DNA of 64,000 bases from Owenia fusiformis (Eukaryota > Annelida > Polychaeta > Sabellida > Oweniidae), in assembly GCA_903813345.2 (NCBI GenBank), contig CAIIXF020000008.1, positions 7,452,366 to 7,516,365 of the forward strand, written 5' to 3'. A program made the position numbers and the translations under genes. The notes under the pieces were generated by a model. That model had not been told where the DNA came from and did not search any database. It worked only from the letters and a program-made list of their open reading frames with translations. This document shows, piece after piece, positions 58,654 to 64,000 of the stretch. Every line of letters begins with the position of its first letter. Positions within the stretch are counted from its first letter, which is position 1.

Positions 58654-61600
58654 TCATGGTTTAAAGACATGAAGTGAGAAAAGTGCACAAGTGGTTATAA
58701 CATCTGTGAACGCCTTTCAATTTTGTGGAATTAGCTTTGTTGCTCTTCAAACCCGGAGATTACATTACGCTAAAATTTTGGCATATACTCCATCCCTCAC
58801 AACCTTGTTAGAAAATCCCCAATGGCCACGTACTTATGCGGATCAATTTATCTTCATTTTAATGATTTATATCTCATCTTTCCCAAGGTCTTCAAACAAT
58901 TTAGAGTGGCGACTTTTAAATGTCAAGCCCATTTACTTGATTCTTGCCTAATTTCACAGTTTTGTATGTTCCACGATTCCATCTCTGTGCCATTATGTGT
59001 ACAAAAGTTACTTTCTTTTCTAAAATATGTTGAAAGTTCAAGTTATATCAAGAAACTGCCTATGCTGTGATTGTACAAATAAAATAAAATCTTTAATTGA
59101 ATTCTAGAAAAACATTAAAAAAGGGTCATTAAGTACAAGTTATAACATTAGCACTAATAAACATCTAAAAATATAATTTATCCAAGAATAGTTTTCTTGT
59201 CAAAACAATATATGCTGCGATTCAGAAATAAGAACTTCCGGAAGTCCTATTTTCAAAAGTAATACCTCTCCGCATGTTACTTGTAGCTTCAAATGATATC
59301 CTACTTAGACTGCCATAATCTAACTGAGCCTTCAAACCATTTGTCTTAGCTTTTCACAACTGCGATGCAGAAAAACAGAAAATAATATATCTATGTGGAC
59401 ATCAGTCGTTTGACATTTAAATAGCTTGATATTTGATAAAAATAATAAAGAATTGTTATTTTGTAATTGTGGAACTATATTTCATTATAGAATGACTTTA
59501 ACTGCACAATACTTTACTGTTCTATTACTTCAGCAAAGAAATACCAATTTATAGTTGATTGCTTCTTAAGGAAGGCAGCGTATGGTGGCTTTGTAAGATG
59601 TCAGACTAACTTAAAAAAGTAGATAAATGAATCTTCTCTACCTACCTTAATTTTAAAGGACATAATAAATGAAAAAATGATAGAATATTATACTGATAAA
59701 CTTGAATTACAGGCACTGAACTTGAATGCCTCAAGAATCTCAATCAAAACGTGATCTGTTTAATTGGACTTAATAAATCAGAATTACTTCATTCATAGAT
59801 GCCAATAGTCACCTTAATATCATCCGGTCAAACGAACCTGTTCATCAATCATCAAGACAATGGACTATTAGGCTCACTATAGTGTCTTTATGATATTAAC
59901 ACAAGCTTTAGAGTCAACTCTTTGGTGATAATTTACAATGTTTCGTGTAGCAACTGTAAATAACTTTAAGGTGGGAGGTGAGAAGAGTCAACAGAATAGC
60001 ATGTTTCTTGGATAGTTATGATTAATCAAGGTTTTCCAATCCATTCGTGCTGATTTAGTAATATCGTAATGGTAATAAAAGAATGTGGAGGTGGTGTCTT
60101 TTATAATGATGTTGACAGGAAACATGAAGGTGTTGAAGCCAATGATGATCTTAGCAGTGATAATGACTTTATTTCTGAGCCCTATTTTGCCAAGTTTGGT
60201 TATATCTACTCAGGTGAAAGCGGGGACAAACATACTTTATGCCTCTACCTCTCTATGTCTCACTTACTCCCGGCCCTTACCCCTGTATTTCCTGAAGTCT
60301 CCCTCTCTTTCCTTTCCTCTCTGTCTCCCTCTCTCTCCCTTCCTCCCTATATCTACCTGCCTTATCCACATCTCTCTCACTTCTGCATTCCCATCGTCTC
60401 TCCCATTGCTTCGTTTTCCCATATCATACCCTACCCAGGTCTTCTTCTGATATTCCTCCTATACCGCTACCTCTACCCTCCGTGCCAGGGTCTAGTTAGA
60501 AACAAAGACAAAGCTCTCTTTAAAGAAGCGAAGTCAAACAAATTCAAAGGGTACCCTACCTCCCCTTGTCCCATTCATCTGTCTAATCTCATCTACCCCT
60601 TATTTCCCAGGTTAGTTCAACAAATAAACCAGGCACATGTTAAAACAAGGATTACACAGCAAGACAAGCCAACAGCTAAAAAGACTGATTTATGACGATC
60701 TGAAAGACATCCTCAAGTAGGTTCATCATTATCCTAAGTGTGCTGAAATGTAACATAAACTTGAGTTTTATGTGTATGTTTGTTGGTGTTATTGTAAAGT
60801 ATGACAACTAGTGTAAACAATTAGATTCTCTAGAAGATATATATCATCCATTTGGCCTCATAATAGCACATCTTAATACATAGAGTTCTACATAGTAAAG
60901 ATTTGTTGTTTTGATAAATCATTTGATCTTTTTACAATGTTTTAGAGAATTCATTTTGATATTCCATTCATTTTTCAGTTTTTATTCCATTTTTATAAAG
61001 CTATAGTTATAAATATGTTATTGTAAGTAGTGCTTTATAATAAATAATGGTTAAGTAATGGATTAATGGATAAATTGAAATTGAATATATACAAAGAAGA
61101 ACAAAAAGGAGCAAAAAACATATTGTTATATTTCGGGCAATGTTATACAAATATTAATGATCTCCTTAGCAATAACTGTACCCAGCGGAAAATCTGAAGA
61201 AAATCTTAACTGCACCAAGCTGAAAATCATTTGGAATCATTGGAAATACATTTGGAATCATTGAAATATTTTAACCATTCATTGACACTTGTTCACCAGG
61301 ATAGTCCAAATTAGAATTTTGTACCCGGTCAAGAAAAATTCTTGGGAAAACCATGGGTTTTTCTAGTTCTTAGAGGGTCTATGGGATAACCCTACATGAC
61401 TATCCACTCAAACTGAAAAAAAGTGACAATTATTCTAAACATAAACAAGATCTAGGAAAAACAGGAGAAACACTAGGAACCCCTAAGAAGCATCCATGGT
61501 GATGCGTGTAGCATCAATCATACCTTCTTACATTTGTTTTCCCATTTTCCCAAAGTTCACATAGTTAAGGTTACAATTAGTCTACCGGGGTTGTGTTTTT

Positions 61601-63762
61601 TCCTCTTCAAAAGCGATAATGGTACCTACCAATAGGTAAGATAAACAAATGAAATCGGAGGTAAGGAGATCTACTCCTGTTACAAACTCTTAAAGGAAAT
61701 CATATGAGGGTCTGGTTGTAAAAAATAGTTAAAAAGAGTAAAATAGCATGGGATATGATCTTCTAAATTGTACAGATTTAGGTGAATTGTTTGCATGGAA
61801 TCTACGCCTATAAGTCATGTTATATAAGCCTGTTTGTATGAGTAAAATATTTCAGAGGGGTTAAGCTGGCCAGGTATAATAAACCCAGAAGATCACCCTT
61901 CTTGTTATACAGAGAGATACAAGCAAATGTTGTTAATAGTATATATACTGGTAAATACCTGGTTAAGCTTTTTCATTTTATTTTTGATAGCTGAATTAAA
62001 GTTTACCCAAATGTGGGATACACATACAATAAAGCTAATAATAATATATAGTACTATATACTGTATATTAATTATAAAACGTATATGATTGTCAATAGAT
62101 AAAGCAAAACATTTAAACTATTAGAGAATTTTGTGCTCAAATTCAATCACACTAATTAAGCAATGACATAATACTATCATATGAAAATAAATATAATATT
62201 TTCCTCTATAACTTTATAATATACAAGTACATGTACTTAAATATTCAGTATCACTATCCTTTCACCTGAAGTAACCTTTCAAAACACACAGGCACAGAAA
62301 AAAAATTGACAAAATTAACAGCTGTGCTGATCAAAAATGATTAAAACTCCATCATAAAACAACATAAAATTCCATCTTAAGATTTTAAATTCAAATTTAT
62401 AGCATTGGTTTAAAAGTTCCTACACTCATTGAACTCGGTTACTCCTTTTTATAGGTTCTTCAACGGACATCACACCTTGGGCATGATAGCAAAATATTAA
62501 TTTCACTTCATCTTGAAAACCACAATGAAGTGTGGCTAGCGTATTAAATGAAATCATGCGTTCATTAAATCAAGTATTTATATGTTATGATAGCTATAAA
62601 TGAAAGGAAATTGACAATAGCTTCAAGGTTTGAAGTATGACATTCATTAGCACAATGAAAGTGGTGTTTATTAGATGTATTAAGAAGTCAATAGTGAGTA
62701 AACATCTTTATTTTACTGTTCAAACTTTCCCCTCGGGTGAAGCGCTCGTTTTTACATTAAAAAGGCTTTCATTAAAAAAATCCTATTGTATATTTGAAAA
62801 ATCTATGGAAATCTTTTAGAGCTACTAAGTTGAGGAAAAACATGCCCGAATTGATGAGTTTAAGAAAAAATGGTACCATTTGGATACTACAAAAATTAAT
62901 TTTTTTTTAAAATTCATTTGATTATTATTTACTGACGTCATATTAAATATTCCTACAATATCCCATTATCCCATCAAGGAGATGCTTTCTATATAACCAT
63001 GGCGACTGTACATGAAGTTTTCTTATTTCTATTCTTTAAGTTTCATTTTGATTTAAAAATCAACTGTCAACATTATAGTTGTCTAGTAATTGTTGTTTCC
63101 TATCTCAAAGGTAACTTATATATGTAATTTGTAATTGTCTTATACTTGTATTCAAGGCAGGTCCAGTATCCAAGCAACATGACATCCTTTATTGGAAATG
63201 AACAGTGTTTTGGCTATTAAGTCCCATTTGTCATTTCTTCACTTTTGGAATTTCAAAGTTAAATAGTGACATAAATTGTGGTTTGAAAGTGTTTGCCCAG
63301 GTTTGCTTGTTGCAGCTTCATTTTCTTCTTTTACAAGTTCGAAATGCCAAAAATCAAAATCAACCATTTCCAAATATTTTAGAACCTCACTAGGTTGAGT
63401 CAGAAAACTCTCCCACTTTTCATCTCATCTATTAAATAGTATCTTAGACATTTTCTGAAAAATTTCTAAATCATTATAAGTATTCCAATCAAGGACACAA
63501 TCAACTTTGATGAAAATCCCGACAGACAAACAAAGTTTCGTCCCAAGAGGGATTACAACTTGATGAACTCTTGTAATGATTATGTATACCAATGCAGATA
63601 TTTTATAATTCATTATTAACAAAACACCTGTTGACCAGACCAATACATTAAGTTCATTTTACCATACCTAGACTTGCACCCAAACGCTGGTTCAATCCAA
63701 CAGCTCAGTCTAATGCCAAGTCACGTAACAAAGTTGAAACCTTCAACATGAATCAATGTCCA
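58654..63762. other. Non-coding stretch
   Basis: No gene accepted. It contains a perfect ETS palindrome ACTTCCGGAAGT at 59234-59245, a CT-rich low-complexity run at about 60298-60350 inside a 208-codon open frame (see rejected items), and a CRE octamer TGACGTCA at 62933-62940. Confidence 0.4.
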
Positions 63763-64000
63763 GTTACAAGTCAAGCCACAATAAGTGACTCAACTACAAG
63801 CCAAGTTACAATAAGTGACTCAACTACAAGTCAAGCCACAATACATGACTCAACTACAAGTCAAGCTACAATAAGTGACTCAACTACAAGTCAAGTTACA
63901 ATAAGTGACTCAACTACAAGTCAAGCCACAATACGTGACTCAACTACAAGTCAAGCCACAATAAGTGACTCAACTACAAGCCAAGTTACAATAAGTGACT
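63763..64000. repeat. 30-bp minisatellite running off the window end, at least eight copies
   Basis: The unit is CAACTACAAGTCAAGCCACA plus ATAAGTGACT, with GTTACA or GCTACA variants. Copies are very similar, and the array is cut by the end of the window. Confidence 0.93.

Noticed and set aside
60069-60695. 208-codon plus-strand open frame, the longest in the window
   Set aside because: Half of it is a CT-rich low-complexity run giving Ser/Leu/Pro strings. It has no recognisable domain and its composition suggests chance. The first 50 codons look mildly coding-like, but nothing nearby supports an exon.

Overview
This window looks like AT-rich, intron-rich DNA from an invertebrate animal. The evidence is a split gene with GT-AG introns, a MAM/LDL-receptor class A (LDLa) modular protein, dense short inverted-repeat transposons, many private minisatellites, ACGG-type tails and frequent acatgta-type words. 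I lean towards a mollusc, probably a bivalve, but the sequence alone does not prove this.

Only one gene is convincingly visible. It lies on the minus strand between 16841 and 3358 and is incomplete at both ends. Eight exons join in frame with consistent split codons. In transcript order they are 16841-16637, 12885-12755, 12078-11941, 11559-11383, 11081-10954, 10788-10616, 9503-9409 and 3540-3358. They encode about 409 residues: the C-terminal part of one MAM domain, an LDLa module, a complete second MAM domain and a Thr/Pro-rich linker. This is the architecture of secreted or membrane-anchored MAM-LDLa repeat proteins. Further downstream in transcript order, at 875-722, lies a decayed duplicate of the LDLa exon. 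Its splice dinucleotides are intact but its frame is destroyed.

The rest (876-3357, the introns, and everything from 16842 to 64000) holds no gene I can support. The 5' part of the gene must lie upstream of 16841, so the following 47 kb is either one very large intron, contains exons I missed, or is partly intergenic. It is packed with repeats: (1) tandem arrays with periods of 51, 59, 30, about 30, about 21, 162, 23, 33, about 52 and 30 bp; (2) short inverted-repeat elements, including two with TTAA target duplications (piggyBac-like), two 785-bp ones with TA duplications (Tc1/mariner-like), a GC-rich one with a TAA duplication (Harbinger-like), a CAGGCCCGTAGCCAG-ended family, and CAGTAAAACCTGT-ended elements; (3) a family with ATGTCACCACC-like ends whose members carry their own internal satellite arrays; and (4) several large palindromes, one of them with three perfect CRE octamers.

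The most interesting material is therefore genome dynamics: transposons that appear to seed minisatellites, nested insertions that can be dated relative to one another, mobile elements that carry promoter-type motifs, and a fossil LDLa exon that could act as a poison exon if it is still spliced.
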